DNA of 62,680 bases, from contig LNEN01000241.1 of the NCBI GenBank assembly GCA_001464155.1, positions 1-62,680 of the forward strand. Direction: 5' to 3'. The position numbers and the translations under genes are program-made. Below are positions 1 to 9,007 of this stretch, in pieces. This stretch comes from Cytophagales bacterium Ga0077538 (GTDB lineage: Bacteria > Bacteroidota > Bacteroidia > Cytophagales > Cyclobacteriaceae). The notes under the pieces are model-generated. The model searched no databases and had not been told where the DNA came from. It saw only the letters and a program-made list of their open reading frames with translations. The number at the start of each line of letters is the position of its first letter. Position 1 is the first letter of the stretch.

Positions 1-2
1 TG

Positions 3-1748
3 CTAATTTGGAATATAAGACGGGCCAAGTCCTTCGATTTTAGCATTAATTTTTTCGAAATAGGTCAACCCGTAATAGTAGGATTGTTGTTCGGGATAGC
101 GTACTGGCTTATGGCTTTTGCTTCAATAGGTGAAGAAGCAATAAGGCTAAATGCTGATACACTGTGGAATCTTGGGTTAATCAATGAAATGAAAAACACT
201 TTCTTGCCGAAAGATCCCCACTGGTATACAAATTCAATCTTTATATATCACTACCTAAGTGACGCGTTTCTCGCAGGAATTTCGAATTTCACAGGGTTGG
301 ATATCCTTACAACAATGAACTATGGAAATCTAGCTACCAGTCTCTCCATGTTTATTCTCGTGGCACTAATCGCTGGGAAGAAGAATAGTCTGGAGTCACT
401 CGTTATTTTTCTGATAATGCTTGTTTTCTCGTTTGCGGATGAGTGGTCTGTTTTTCGTTCATTCCACCTGCATATTAGCAGTGCTGCGGCCTCAACCTTC
501 TTCTGGTCGTTACCTGTCTTCATATCCACCATTTACGTATGGTCTCGTGTTGACAAGTATCGGAAAACACTTAGTCTGCCTACAATCGCAGCTGTGTCTT
601 TTTTGAGTGTATTCATTTTAGTTTTTGCAAAGGGCACGTTTATACCCGTTGTTGTTTTTCTGGAATTCCTTGCAGCAGTGAAAATACTGTTCGCAGAGAA
701 GTTGTGGCGACTGGCTAACGTAAAAAGTAACTACAAACTGTTGCTTTCGTTCTTATTCTATCCCTGTTTTGCTGTGCTTTTTATAGTATTGTTTTCTTCC
801 TCAAACAATGCACCTGTTTTTCTTGGAATAGAGTCGAGGGACTTCGCCTATTTTCAATCCTGGAATCCACTTTTTCCATTTCTCGCTGTCTACTTCATCA
901 CAATGGGCTTTGTGATTATTGATGTATTTCGAGGCAAATCAATGAAATGGGCCTACTTAATTTGTAGTTTTTTTAACCTTGTTCTTTTTTTCGTATTAAC
1001 CCACGAAGGGTATTCTGATATATACTTTGCATTTAACGCAATTTTGTTGAACATCTTTTTCATTATATATTCTCAACAAGAAAAAAAGCTAGCCAGTTTT
1101 CTTACCTCCCTCTTTGTGTGCGCTGTTTTTCTACTCACCATCTCTGCCAAGAAGACAATACCAGGATTCACCGTATTCAAAATTTCATTTGATCCTGTTT
1201 TAAACAACAAGGGGTACAATGACTCAATCTCAAGAGAGGAAATAAAGGAGTATATTACGTTGTCTCAGCAACTACCAAAAGACGCATTGTTAGCGGCTCC
1301 TCAACACGAACAACCTAAGTTCTTTTTATATTCTGCCTTTCTTGGCAGACGCATTTGGAACGAATGCCCCATTTACACTACTACTGTGATGAATGTATAC
1401 TTACCTCAGAGACTTTTCTTGAGTCAGCAAAAATTTATTCCAGACTATATTGATTTCGACAAGGCTCCTGACAACACCTATAGAGACGAGCCATTTAATG
1501 TATTCAAAAATAATTTAGTGATAGATTCTGCCATCTACGAAAATCCAATAGATCGATATAAGAAATATGAAATGTGCGTCTTTAGTGAGATCACGCAAGA
1601 GGAGTTTAATCGAATCGCAACCGAGAATGGATGGAGTCATATTATTGTTAAAATTAGTGATGTACCCAGAGTTAATCAGTGGATGCGATCACTTCGTAAA
1701 ATTGAAGGAAAATATATAGCTATCTTTCAACTCCAGGAACTAAACTGA
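3..1748 (+). CDS. Multi-pass membrane protein, 5' end outside window
   Basis: The reading frame is open to the first bases of the window, so the gene starts upstream; the internal TTG near position 84 is not a convincing start. The visible part has about ten hydrophobic segments and then a C-terminal soluble domain of about 170 residues, roughly from base 1200 onward. This build resembles large membrane proteins of surface-polysaccharide loci (GT-C-like or unknown), but no family motif was recognised. It converges with the wecE gene on the opposite strand. Its place in a glycan cluster suggests a role in polysaccharide synthesis; that is inference. Confidence 0.6.
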   Translation, partial: LIWNIRRAKSFDFSINFFEIGQPVIVGLLFGIAYWLMAFASIGEEAIRLNADTLWNLGLINEMKNTFLPKDPHWYTNSIFIYHYLSDAFLAGISNFTGLDILTTMNYGNLATSLSMFILVALIAGKKNSLESLVIFLIMLVFSFADEWSVFRSFHLHISSAAASTFFWSLPVFISTIYVWSRVDKYRKTLSLPTIAAVSFLSVFILVFAKGTFIPVVVFLEFLAAVKILFAEKLWRLANVKSNYKLLLSFLFYPCFAVLFIVLFSSSNNAPVFLGIESRDFAYFQSWNPLFPFLAVYFITMGFVIIDVFRGKSMKWAYLICSFFNLVLFFVLTHEGYSDIYFAFNAILLNIFFIIYSQQEKKLASFLTSLFVCAVFLLTISAKKTIPGFTVFKISFDPVLNNKGYNDSISREEIKEYITLSQQLPKDALLAAPQHEQPKFFLYSAFLGRRIWNECPIYTTTVMNVYLPQRLFLSQQKFIPDYIDFDKAPDNTYRDEPFNVFKNNLVIDSAIYENPIDRYKKYEMCVFSEITQEEFNRIATENGWSHIIVKISDVPRVNQWMRSLRKIEGKYIAIFQLQELN

Positions 1749-1776
1749 CGATAAAATACTGTTCAGGTTACTATGC

Positions 1777-2913
1777 TTACTTCATAGTAAAGAATGCCAA
1801 CACACGCTCAATAATGTGGCTTTGATCTTCTTTACTTAAGTCAAAGAATAAAGGCAATCGTATAAGTCGATCTGTAAACATTTTTGCATTACTGAGCTCG
1901 TGCCCAACGTATTTCCCTTCAAAGAAAGGACTTGTATGAAGTGCCTGGTAATGGAATATTGCCCAGATACCGTGTTCGTTGAGAAATTTAATCAAAGCAT
2001 TTCGGTCCGTTTGCGTATTGCAAAGGAGATAAAACATGTGGTAATTATTTGAACAATAGTCATCAATCACCATAGTTTTGAAGAGACCTTGATTAACGCC
2101 ACTCGTTAAACCGTCCAGATAGCGAAACCAAATATCCTTTCTTTTCAGCTGAATCATCTGAATACTCTGAAGTTGGGCCAGCAAAAAGGCCGCAGTTATC
2201 TCAGATGGTAAAAAGGAGCTTCCGATATCCACCCATTCATACTTGTTAATCTCGCCTCTGAAAAAAGATGCTCGATTAGTACCCTTCTCCCAAATTATCT
2301 CTGCTCGCTTCGAGAAAAGTGGGTCATTGATGGCAAGCATACCACCTTCTCCGGAAATAACATTTTTAGTTTCGTGAAATGAAAAGGTAGCCAAATGACC
2401 GTGTGATCCTACTGGTTTACCCTTGTATTTGCTGTCAATGGCTTGAGCAGCATCTTCAACAACATATAGTTTATTTTTGTTGGCTATTGTCATAAGAGAA
2501 TCCATATCACATGCTAATCCAGCATAATGAACAACAACGATTGCTTTGGTTTTAGGGGTAATTAATGCATTGATTTTGTTGACATCCAAATTCGGATGAT
2601 CGGGTCTGCTGTCGGCAAAGACAAGGGTGGCGCCCCGAAGGGCGAACGCATTTGCTGTTGAGACAAACGTGTAAGCGGGTACAATTACTTCATCACCTTC
2701 TTTAATATCCAAAAGGATAGCGGCCATTTCTAAAGCATCGGTACAGGAAGTTGTGAGTAGGCACTTTTGGAATCCGTAATGTGCTTCAAAGAACTCTTGG
2801 CATTTCTTTGTGAAGGAACCATTTCCTGAGATTTTACCAGATGCAACTGCCTCCTTTATGTATTGAATTTCGTTACCTGTTAAAAATGGTTTATTAAATG
2901 GTATTGTAGGCAT
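1777..2913 (-). CDS. wecE: dTDP-4-amino-4,6-dideoxygalactose transaminase (WecE/RffA type)
   Basis: A 378-residue PLP-dependent DegT/DnrJ/EryC1/StrS aminotransferase that would convert dTDP-4-keto-6-deoxyglucose to the 4-amino sugar, using glutamate as donor. The start IPFNKP, the run SGKISGNGSFT near 26-35, TTSCTDALEMA near 54-64, the PLP-contacting VVEDAAQ (D154) and the Schiff-base lysine K183 in SFHETKN all follow the WecE subfamily closely. The segments EKGTNR and FFRGE are also WecE-typical. It is the last gene of a three-gene minus-strand operon after a formyltransferase and a glycosyltransferase, so its product is probably an N-formylated amino-sugar precursor for the surface glycan. 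No rmlA or rmlB is visible in the window. Confidence 0.88.
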   Translation of the reverse strand: MPTIPFNKPFLTGNEIQYIKEAVASGKISGNGSFTKKCQEFFEAHYGFQKCLLTTSCTDALEMAAILLDIKEGDEVIVPAYTFVSTANAFALRGATLVFADSRPDHPNLDVNKINALITPKTKAIVVVHYAGLACDMDSLMTIANKNKLYVVEDAAQAIDSKYKGKPVGSHGHLATFSFHETKNVISGEGGMLAINDPLFSKRAEIIWEKGTNRASFFRGEINKYEWVDIGSSFLPSEITAAFLLAQLQSIQMIQLKRKDIWFRYLDGLTSGVNQGLFKTMVIDDYCSNNYHMFYLLCNTQTDRNALIKFLNEHGIWAIFHYQALHTSPFFEGKYVGHELSNAKMFTDRLIRLPLFFDLSKEDQSHIIERVLAFFTMK

Positions 2914-2920
2914 TGCTCTT

Positions 2921-3805
2921 TTATTTCAACCTCGACCTTAATTTCTTGAACTCAAATTTCTGCCCAGTATTGCAATCTATAGCCGTTGTTATCTTCAAAA
3001 GACCAACCCCACAGATGACAATGGGTACACCATGATCAATACTAAAAATTTTCCCAACGTCTCTATTGGCAATTTTTTTATCTGCTACAATCTCAGCATC
3101 CAAAATTCGAATTTTCACGTCATCAATAATAGCAGATGCACCCTTGTACGGAAAGCCTGTTGCATCAATTTGTCTTTTTATTTCGATGCTCGATTTCTCC
3201 CACTGGATATGATAATCCTCCTCATCTCGCCACATGCTATAAGAGGCCAGACCTTCGTCTTGTGGAGTGGTTTCGATAGATCCTTTTTCGATTTTCTCAA
3301 AAACAGTACACACAAGTTGTTGATAAGATGTAGAGATCAGTTCAATCGCTGTTTTTATCTTAAGAGGGTATGAAATCGGGATTTTTATTTGCCCGACAAT
3401 TGGTCCCGCGTCTGCCTCTTCATTAGCGACAATGGCTGTGACGCCAATCTGACCATCACCATTAAGTAATGCTGTAACTAAAGGGTTAAACCCTCTGTAT
3501 TGAGGAAGCAAGGAATCGTGCAGTACAATCAGTTCAAGTTTTCGAGTATCTATTAACCAGCGCCATGAAATGGCAACGCCATACTTCACCGCAGGGGTTT
3601 CTGTGATATCCTTTCTATTTAAAAATGGAATTCCTGAATTCACACTTAGTTTTTTAATTTCAAGATAGTAATCGTTTTCAACCGACTCATCGTGTGAACC
3701 AACTACAAGGGAAATCAGGTTTTTACAGATTGATTTTTCAACCAAGGCCTCCAAGGACTTAAGCCCCTTTTCCCCCATTAAAAAGAGGCAAACTTTAATA
3801 TCCAT
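2921..3805 (-). CDS. Sugar N-formyltransferase-like protein
   Basis: A 294-residue protein with a Formyl_trans_N fold: LHDSLLPQYRG at 95-105, NG..IGVTAI near 115-125 and EADAGPIVGQ around 130-139, followed by a C-terminal domain. It resembles the formyltransferases that acylate dTDP-4-amino sugars with 10-formyl-tetrahydrofolate, and it sits directly upstream of wecE, which would supply such an amine. The catalytic His (H96) and Asp (D132) are present, but the position two residues before the His, Asn in GART, ArnA and FMT, is Val94 here. Its start codon immediately follows the stop of the upstream glycosyltransferase (TGAATG), indicating translational coupling. It could instead use another acyl donor or have lost activity. 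Confidence 0.7.
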   Translation of the reverse strand: MDIKVCLFLMGEKGLKSLEALVEKSICKNLISLVVGSHDESVENDYYLEIKKLSVNSGIPFLNRKDITETPAVKYGVAISWRWLIDTRKLELIVLHDSLLPQYRGFNPLVTALLNGDGQIGVTAIVANEEADAGPIVGQIKIPISYPLKIKTAIELISTSYQQLVCTVFEKIEKGSIETTPQDEGLASYSMWRDEEDYHIQWEKSSIEIKRQIDATGFPYKGASAIIDDVKIRILDAEIVADKKIANRDVGKIFSIDHGVPIVICGVGLLKITTAIDCNTGQKFEFKKLRSRLK

Positions 3806-4729
3806 TCAGGTAATCTTTTCTATAATGTAAAGCGGCCGACTCTTAACGCCTTCAAAAATTTTTCCAACATATAAACCCACTACGCCAAGCGTAAACAAAA
3901 TGCATCCCGATAGAAACCATATCGAAACGATGATGCTAGCATAACCCAGAACTTCAATTTTATTGTTAAACCATTGAATAGCTATGTAACAGGCAAAAAT
4001 AAACGAGAAGAAAGAGATTAACACACCGGTCTTAATGACGAGTCGGAGTGGCTTATCAGAGTAGGCCAGAATAATGTCAATTGCCAAATTAAGTAACTTC
4101 TTAAAATTATAAGCCGACCGACCGGTCGTTCTGGCGGCATGTTCCACTTCGATACTACACGTAGTAAAACCAACCCACTTCACCATTGTGGGAAAATAGC
4201 GAATGCTCTCTCTCATTCTACAAACTTCGGTGATAAGCGCTTTGCTATAGATGCCGAAATTAGCTATTGCCTCATCGTGTTGATGTCCGGTTAGATAGGA
4301 CAAAAATTTATAGAATATCTTTGAAAATAATCTTTTAAGATACAAATCCTTTCGAACATGCCTGCTGGCTAAAACAGCCGAATACCCTTCATCTGCTTTT
4401 TGTTTCAGCTTAATAATCTCTTCGGGTTGATCCTGCAGGTCGCAGTCCATAACAACAATCCAATCACCTTTACAATGATCCAATCCGGCAGATATCGCAT
4501 AATGCTGGCCGAAATTTCTGCTAAGCTTGATCCCCTTAACAAAAGGTTTTCGGGTGGCCAGTTTTTCAATCAATATCCACGACAAGTCTTTACTGTAGTC
4601 GTCCACCAGAATGATCTCAAAAGAACCTGAGATTCTTTTGAGTGTTTTCTCAAGACGTTCTATCATCTCTTCAACAAAGGGTTCGCCTTGGTAAACAGGT
4701 ATTACCACGGAAAGCGTTTCAGAACTCAT
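3806..4729 (-). CDS. GT2 glycosyltransferase, ArnC/GtrB (polyprenyl-phosphate sugar) type
   Basis: A 307-residue family 2 glycosyltransferase: SVVIPVYQGE at the N terminus, LVDDYS at 41-46, RNFGQH at 71-76 and the DxD site in MDCDLQD (D95, D97). Two hydrophobic helices near 230-290 and the tail KSRPLYIIEK are typical of enzymes that transfer a sugar to undecaprenyl phosphate for periplasmic glycan decoration (ArnC, GtrB, DPM1-like). It is first in a tight minus-strand operon with the formyltransferase and wecE, so the modified amino sugar may be its substrate. That substrate assignment is inferred from position only. Confidence 0.85.
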   Translation of the reverse strand: MSSETLSVVIPVYQGEPFVEEMIERLEKTLKRISGSFEIILVDDYSKDLSWILIEKLATRKPFVKGIKLSRNFGQHYAISAGLDHCKGDWIVVMDCDLQDQPEEIIKLKQKADEGYSAVLASRHVRKDLYLKRLFSKIFYKFLSYLTGHQHDEAIANFGIYSKALITEVCRMRESIRYFPTMVKWVGFTTCSIEVEHAARTTGRSAYNFKKLLNLAIDIILAYSDKPLRLVIKTGVLISFFSFIFACYIAIQWFNNKIEVLGYASIIVSIWFLSGCILFTLGVVGLYVGKIFEGVKSRPLYIIEKIT

Positions 4730-4945
4730 TGTGCACGTTGTATAATTAAATTTACAGGTTTAGTCTATTCCTTGCATCACACGACCTTTCCTGAGAACGT
4801 TACAAAGATACAATTACCAGTTAAATACATGGCATTATTTCCGGTATGCAGTACCATACGTTTTGTGTGAGCTACTTCGTTGCTGGTGGGGAATTCTGTA
4901 GTGTTCTCAAAAAATTTAAACATCCTTATACGTTCAAGCTAAAGT

Positions 4946-5125
4946 TTAATTAGTTGCCAGTGTTAAAAGAAGCTTCCATTTCCCTTTAACGACTACGCTA
5001 ACAGGATCAATTTTCGAAATTGTTATTGAGAAACTTTGAGAAGGAAGGTTTTCATTTTCTGTTTCACAACCCATTAGAAAAAAAATAGTTGCGAACATTG
5101 TCCAATTTAACCCACTTAGCTTCAT
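4946..5125 (-). pseudogene. Truncated relic of a fibronectin-like lipoprotein gene
   Basis: A 59-codon frame starts at an ATG (5123-5125) and encodes a signal peptide with a lipobox LMGC (Cys20), an acidic linker ETENENLPS, and then the segment SFSITISKIDP..VVVKGKW before stopping. This matches the first 50 or so residues of the two neighbouring lipoproteins, where the mature part begins KFEVSTTAIS or MFEVTVGVLN, runs through about the first beta strands and continues into full fibronectin-like repeats. Here the frame stops where the first repeat should continue, and nothing similar was found beyond the stop. Best read as a decayed paralogue. A very short functional lipoprotein is possible but less likely. 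Confidence 0.5.
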
Positions 5126-5182
5126 GAAATGAAATTAAAAAATAATCTGGTGAATCAAAAGTTGATAACTTGATGTCTCACA

Positions 5183-6049
5183 CTAAAGTGTTCTAAAAGA
5201 CTTGTACCATTCACGGTAATATCCATTTTGGGCCTTTGCTAATACTCGCGATATGTAGTTTCTACCTGACACCAAGTTGTCTATAACCACAGAAGTATCC
5301 GTAAGATTGCTTTTTACCAAAACATCGTCTATGAAAACTTCATATAGAACTGGAGAATTGTCGTGCATAATTGATTGATTCCAGGATAATTCCGCAGATG
5401 ATTGTGTTATAGTATTCACGCTCACAAAAAATTGTGATGGGATACGCGGCATGGTGAAAGTATCATGCGTCTCAAAAGTATTCTGACCTAATCGAGCAGT
5501 TATTGAAACAATTAAGCTTGCGCCTTCACGTATATCCCGAATAGTGTAATCTGGTCCCATAAGGTCAACGGCCTTTAGTTCATTGTTGACCCTCAAATCA
5601 TACTTGACATTATTATTAATTTCAAGACTGAACGGTGAGTTCCACATAAATTTGGCATCAAAGTTTTTGAACTCCACATCCCACCAAATGGTTTTCCTAA
5701 TTTCTGTAAGTGTGATAACGAAATCGATAGGATCCGTTTGAAAATTGAATAGCGCTGTTGTCTTATTTCCAGCCTTATCTATAGCGACCACTTTCCCATG
5801 ATATGGTTTACTCACAGTTAGGTTTTCAAGGGTATATTCTGTAACCGTAAGATCTCCCACTATAAGAATGTCGTCTAGCAACAAATAGTACCGTATTTTC
5901 TCGTTCTCTGGATCGATTGCTTCTCCCCAAATAATGTTGACTTTCGTTGGGCTAATAGCCGTTGTAGATACTTCAAATTTGGCTGGGTGTAGATTTTCCT
6001 TTTCACAGCTTAAGAAAAATAGTGTGCAGCACAGGAGTATTGTTCTCAT
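5183..6049 (-). CDS. Lipoprotein with fibronectin type III-like repeats
   Basis: A 288-residue protein with a short signal peptide and lipobox FLSC (Cys15), so probably lipidated. The mature part shows about three fibronectin-like beta-sandwich units: one beginning KFEVSTTAISPTKVNIIWGEA, a less regular middle unit, and a third with SAELSWNQS and the closing YEVFIDDVLV and LVSGRNYISRV. The unit pattern (tryptophan in strand B, 'YxVxxDD', 'LxxxxxYxxxV') supports an Fn3 fold. It is divergent from and paralogous to the neighbour starting at 6124, and upstream of a truncated copy. The function is unknown; surface anchoring or protein-glycan contact are possibilities only. Confidence 0.6.
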   Translation of the reverse strand: MRTILLCCTLFFLSCEKENLHPAKFEVSTTAISPTKVNIIWGEAIDPENEKIRYYLLLDDILIVGDLTVTEYTLENLTVSKPYHGKVVAIDKAGNKTTALFNFQTDPIDFVITLTEIRKTIWWDVEFKNFDAKFMWNSPFSLEINNNVKYDLRVNNELKAVDLMGPDYTIRDIREGASLIVSITARLGQNTFETHDTFTMPRIPSQFFVSVNTITQSSAELSWNQSIMHDNSPVLYEVFIDDVLVKSNLTDTSVVIDNLVSGRNYISRVLAKAQNGYYREWYKSFRTL

Positions 6050-6093
6050 TCGTGTAAATTTAATGATTTACTATTTCAGCGTAGAATAATACA

Positions 6094-6101
6094 TACCTTT
6101 G
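6094..6101 (+). promoter_or_regulatory. Bacteroidota -7 promoter box ahead of the 6124 lipoprotein
   Basis: TACCTTTG fits the Bacteroidota sigma-A -7 consensus TAnnTTTG and lies 22 bases upstream of the ATG at 6124, in the 74-base gap between two divergent lipoprotein genes. No clear -33 TTG was identified at ideal spacing. Confidence 0.45.
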
Positions 6102-6123
6102 TATGTAAAAAATTCCGTTTCTT

Positions 6124-7365
6124 ATGCTTTTAAGGGCTTTCTATTTGTTTGGCTTGATTGTATTGTTCAGTGGTTGCACTGAAAAAGATAGTAACCTTCC
6201 TCCCTCTATGTTTGAGGTAACAGTTGGAGTGTTGAACGGGAATAGTGTTCAAATTTCTTGGGAGCCAGCCATCGACCCTGACAACGGCTTTGTAACCTAC
6301 AATGTATTTTTAGCAGGCATCGAGATATTGCATGGAACGCCATTGCTTAGCCACTCCTTTTCTTTAAATGACATCTCACTAAGCAATATTTATTATGGTA
6401 AAGTTGTTGCTACCGATGAGTTGGGAAATAGGACCGAATCAGATTTTTCATTTTCTACGGAAAAACCGAGTGATTTTACTTTATCTACTAAGTATGAGGG
6501 CTATAGCGTTGCTCACATAGTATGGAAAAAAGCAAAGCTCCCAGATGGTTCAAATGCCTTGTTTGATGTTTACCTAAACAATAGTCATATTATGGCGAAT
6601 ACTGCGGACACTTCCGTTTTAATTTCAATTAATCACGAAAATGCTGTGAAAGGACTCAATAGCTTTTCGGTTATAGCGAAAGGACCATTGCTAACAACGC
6701 CCAAATATGGGATTTTTACATTTCAAGACCACCTTTTACTGACAGAGAAAAATCTAATTTTAAATGTGTATAACATAAGCGATAAAAGAGCTGAAGTATT
6801 GGCAGGGCTTAAAAATTTAAGTTCTGCCGTAGGGTATCATTTACAGAGGCAGCGCCAACCCTTTTTCGTATACGTAAATGGTGTTCTGCACAGCTCTGAG
6901 ATTAAATGTAATTCAATGTCATCTCAGTATTTTCCGACTATTGATAATTTGACTCCAAACACCTCTTACACTATCAAAGTCACCCTAACGAATATTTCTT
7001 TTAATACAGCCTATGAACCACTACCGATTGCATCCAAGGAAATTACTTTCACTACAAACAGCATCCCCATTACTAACTCATTTGATTTAGTACAATTTGA
7101 AAACATTACGAGTACATCAGTTGATTTATCATGGAGGGTTTTGCTTTATCGACAATCTTGTGCTACCTGCTATGATTGTAACAATAGAATATTAATTTAT
7201 CTCAATGGCGTGTTATGGCATACTCTTGATAAATTTGCAACGGGCTATTCATTAACTGGATTAAGTCCCAATACAGACTATACATTGAAGCTTGTTTACA
7301 TTCATAATTTTAATAATCCAGCATCAATTATAAGTTCAAAAGAGGTAGTTTTTACAACTAAATAG
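6124..7365 (+). CDS. Lipoprotein with fibronectin type III-like repeats
   Basis: A 413-residue protein with a signal peptide and lipobox FSGC (Cys18). After an acidic linker come four or so fibronectin-like units. The first two align with the divergent neighbour (WEPAIDPDNG against WGEAIDPENE; YYGKVVATDELGN against YHGKVVAIDKAGN). The last two carry the classic sequence LTPNTSYTIKV and LSPNTDYTLKLV with terminal TFTT/VFTT strands. A cysteine cluster (CATCYDC) near residue 350 is unusual for an Fn3 unit and could form disulfides or bind metal. The function is unknown; its position inside the polysaccharide locus and its paralogy suggest a locally amplified surface lipoprotein family. Confidence 0.6.
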   Translation: MLLRAFYLFGLIVLFSGCTEKDSNLPPSMFEVTVGVLNGNSVQISWEPAIDPDNGFVTYNVFLAGIEILHGTPLLSHSFSLNDISLSNIYYGKVVATDELGNRTESDFSFSTEKPSDFTLSTKYEGYSVAHIVWKKAKLPDGSNALFDVYLNNSHIMANTADTSVLISINHENAVKGLNSFSVIAKGPLLTTPKYGIFTFQDHLLLTEKNLILNVYNISDKRAEVLAGLKNLSSAVGYHLQRQRQPFFVYVNGVLHSSEIKCNSMSSQYFPTIDNLTPNTSYTIKVTLTNISFNTAYEPLPIASKEITFTTNSIPITNSFDLVQFENITSTSVDLSWRVLLYRQSCATCYDCNNRILIYLNGVLWHTLDKFATGYSLTGLSPNTDYTLKLVYIHNFNNPASIISSKEVVFTTK

Positions 7366-7547
7366 TTTGGTTAAAAAATTAAAATGCTGCCTTACGAACA
7401 TTGAAATGTGTATTTAATCACAACAACACATATTCTTTATTTGATTCTGATTAATGGTATTGTTATCGTCAATCAAATGAGTTTCAAAGATTCTATTTTA
7501 TACTATAAAAGTTACTTCAAAATGTAATTTATTTTTTTTGAATTTTA

Positions 7548-8975
7548 ATGATTACAATCTATCATTTCATAGCTAAGAAACTATTTGCAGACATTCGTTT
7601 TTGGATTGTTTTCTTTTTTATAGTTAGACTTTACGGAATTACTAATCCGCCACTTGAGGTTAATACAAATTGGCGGCAGTGCGATGTACTAATGATAGCC
7701 AGGAATTTTTTTGAAACGGATGCCAACATCTTATACCCAAGAGTAGATATGGCAGGAACACATACAGGTATCGTAGGATCTGAATTCCCTCTTTATAACT
7801 ACTCGATTTATACTGTTTCATTAGTATTTGGTTATAATCATTGGTATGGAAGAATCATCAACCTTGTGTTAACATCGCTTGGGGCCTTTTTCTTCTTTGC
7901 ATTGGTTCGAGATTATTTTAATGAACGTGCAGCTTTTGCAGCCACTATTCTATTTTTGATTTCTCAGGGATTTGCACTTTCAAGAACTACATTGCCCGAT
8001 CCCTTTGCCTTAAGCTTTTGCTTTTTTAGTTTATACTATGGACTTAAATACCTCAGAGAAGGTGATTATTTGCCATTATTCCTTTTTCTAATCCTTGGTG
8101 CTATTGGTTGTCTCTCCAAAATTTCAGCAGCTACATTGTTAACAGTGTTGGCAATTCCCATTATTGACAAATCAATTCTCGTAAAACGAAAACTCATGTT
8201 AACTGCGGCAGGATTGATAGTTCTGACGATGGTTGTTGCTTGGTATTTTTATTGGGTCCCTCACCTCAACACAACTTACCATTTTGGTGGACATTTTTTT
8301 ATGGGAATGGAATTCTTCAAAGGGTTAAACCAATTATTCGAGCATTGGCCCAAAGTACTGAAACAATTCTATGATGCTCCACTGAAGTACACTGGCTTTG
8401 CGACATTTTTGATAGGATTATTTTTATGCATCCGTCATAAAAAATGGATTTATCTGGTTGTTTTTCTGATCCCCTTTACATCATACCTTCTCATCATAAT
8501 TAAAACGGGAGAGATGTTCACCGTAAATTATCATTACCCGTATCTATTTGTTCCATCCATGGCCTTTGTTGCAGGCCTTGGGCTGAGCCAACTGAGGAGT
8601 GAGAAGCTTGTGTTTATTATTCTTTTCATTGTAGGCATTGAGGGCATTGCAAATCAAGCACACATGTTTAGAATTCGAGAACCCTTTAAATCTTTTACAG
8701 AATTGGAGAAGATAGTGGATGAAGCAGGAATACAGCAAGATGACTTAATCACAGTAAATGGCCATCATCCACATTTGTCTACTCCTTTATATTTTGCCCA
8801 TCGCAAAGGCTGGAATGTCTCGAGAGCCGATCTATTGAAGCCAGGTCAAATTGAGCAACTTAAGAAGGAAGGGTGTAAGTATATACTGGTTCTTAAAAAA
8901 GCTTTTGGAGATTATGTGGAACTAGAGTTTCCAAAAGTCCATGACTCAGATAACTTTGCTATTTATAAATTATAG
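7548..8975 (+). CDS. GT39/ArnT-like membrane glycosyltransferase
   Basis: A 475-residue multi-pass protein with the N-terminal pattern of the PMT/ArnT GT-C family: the first luminal loop has NTNWRQCDV with the conserved acidic residue followed by ARNF, and the second has RTTLPDPFAL. About eleven membrane helices are followed by a soluble tail near 400-475 with VNGHHPHLSTPLYF. Such enzymes use polyprenyl-phosphate sugars as donors on the periplasmic side. The frameshifted GT2 gene 32 bases downstream could supply exactly that donor. The 180 bases upstream are very AT-rich and show no gene. The acceptor is unknown. Confidence 0.75.
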   Translation: MITIYHFIAKKLFADIRFWIVFFFIVRLYGITNPPLEVNTNWRQCDVLMIARNFFETDANILYPRVDMAGTHTGIVGSEFPLYNYSIYTVSLVFGYNHWYGRIINLVLTSLGAFFFFALVRDYFNERAAFAATILFLISQGFALSRTTLPDPFALSFCFFSLYYGLKYLREGDYLPLFLFLILGAIGCLSKISAATLLTVLAIPIIDKSILVKRKLMLTAAGLIVLTMVVAWYFYWVPHLNTTYHFGGHFFMGMEFFKGLNQLFEHWPKVLKQFYDAPLKYTGFATFLIGLFLCIRHKKWIYLVVFLIPFTSYLLIIIKTGEMFTVNYHYPYLFVPSMAFVAGLGLSQLRSEKLVFIILFIVGIEGIANQAHMFRIREPFKSFTELEKIVDEAGIQQDDLITVNGHHPHLSTPLYFAHRKGWNVSRADLLKPGQIEQLKKEGCKYILVLKKAFGDYVELEFPKVHDSDNFAIYKL

Positions 8976-9007
8976 AATTGTCAAAATTCCTTTTGACCCT
9001 GCCATAG

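Noticed and set aside
84-1748. TTG at 84 as the start of the first gene
   Set aside because: The same frame stays open to the first bases of the window, so the gene is cut by the edge and its start is upstream.
4730-4945. Rest of the truncated lipoprotein gene beyond its stop
   Set aside because: Reading the minus strand in the other frames gave no match to the fibronectin-like repeats, so no continuation is claimed.
7366-7547. Small gene in the AT-rich gap before the GT39-like gene
   Set aside because: No frame with a credible start, composition or ribosome site was found; it is probably a regulatory spacer.
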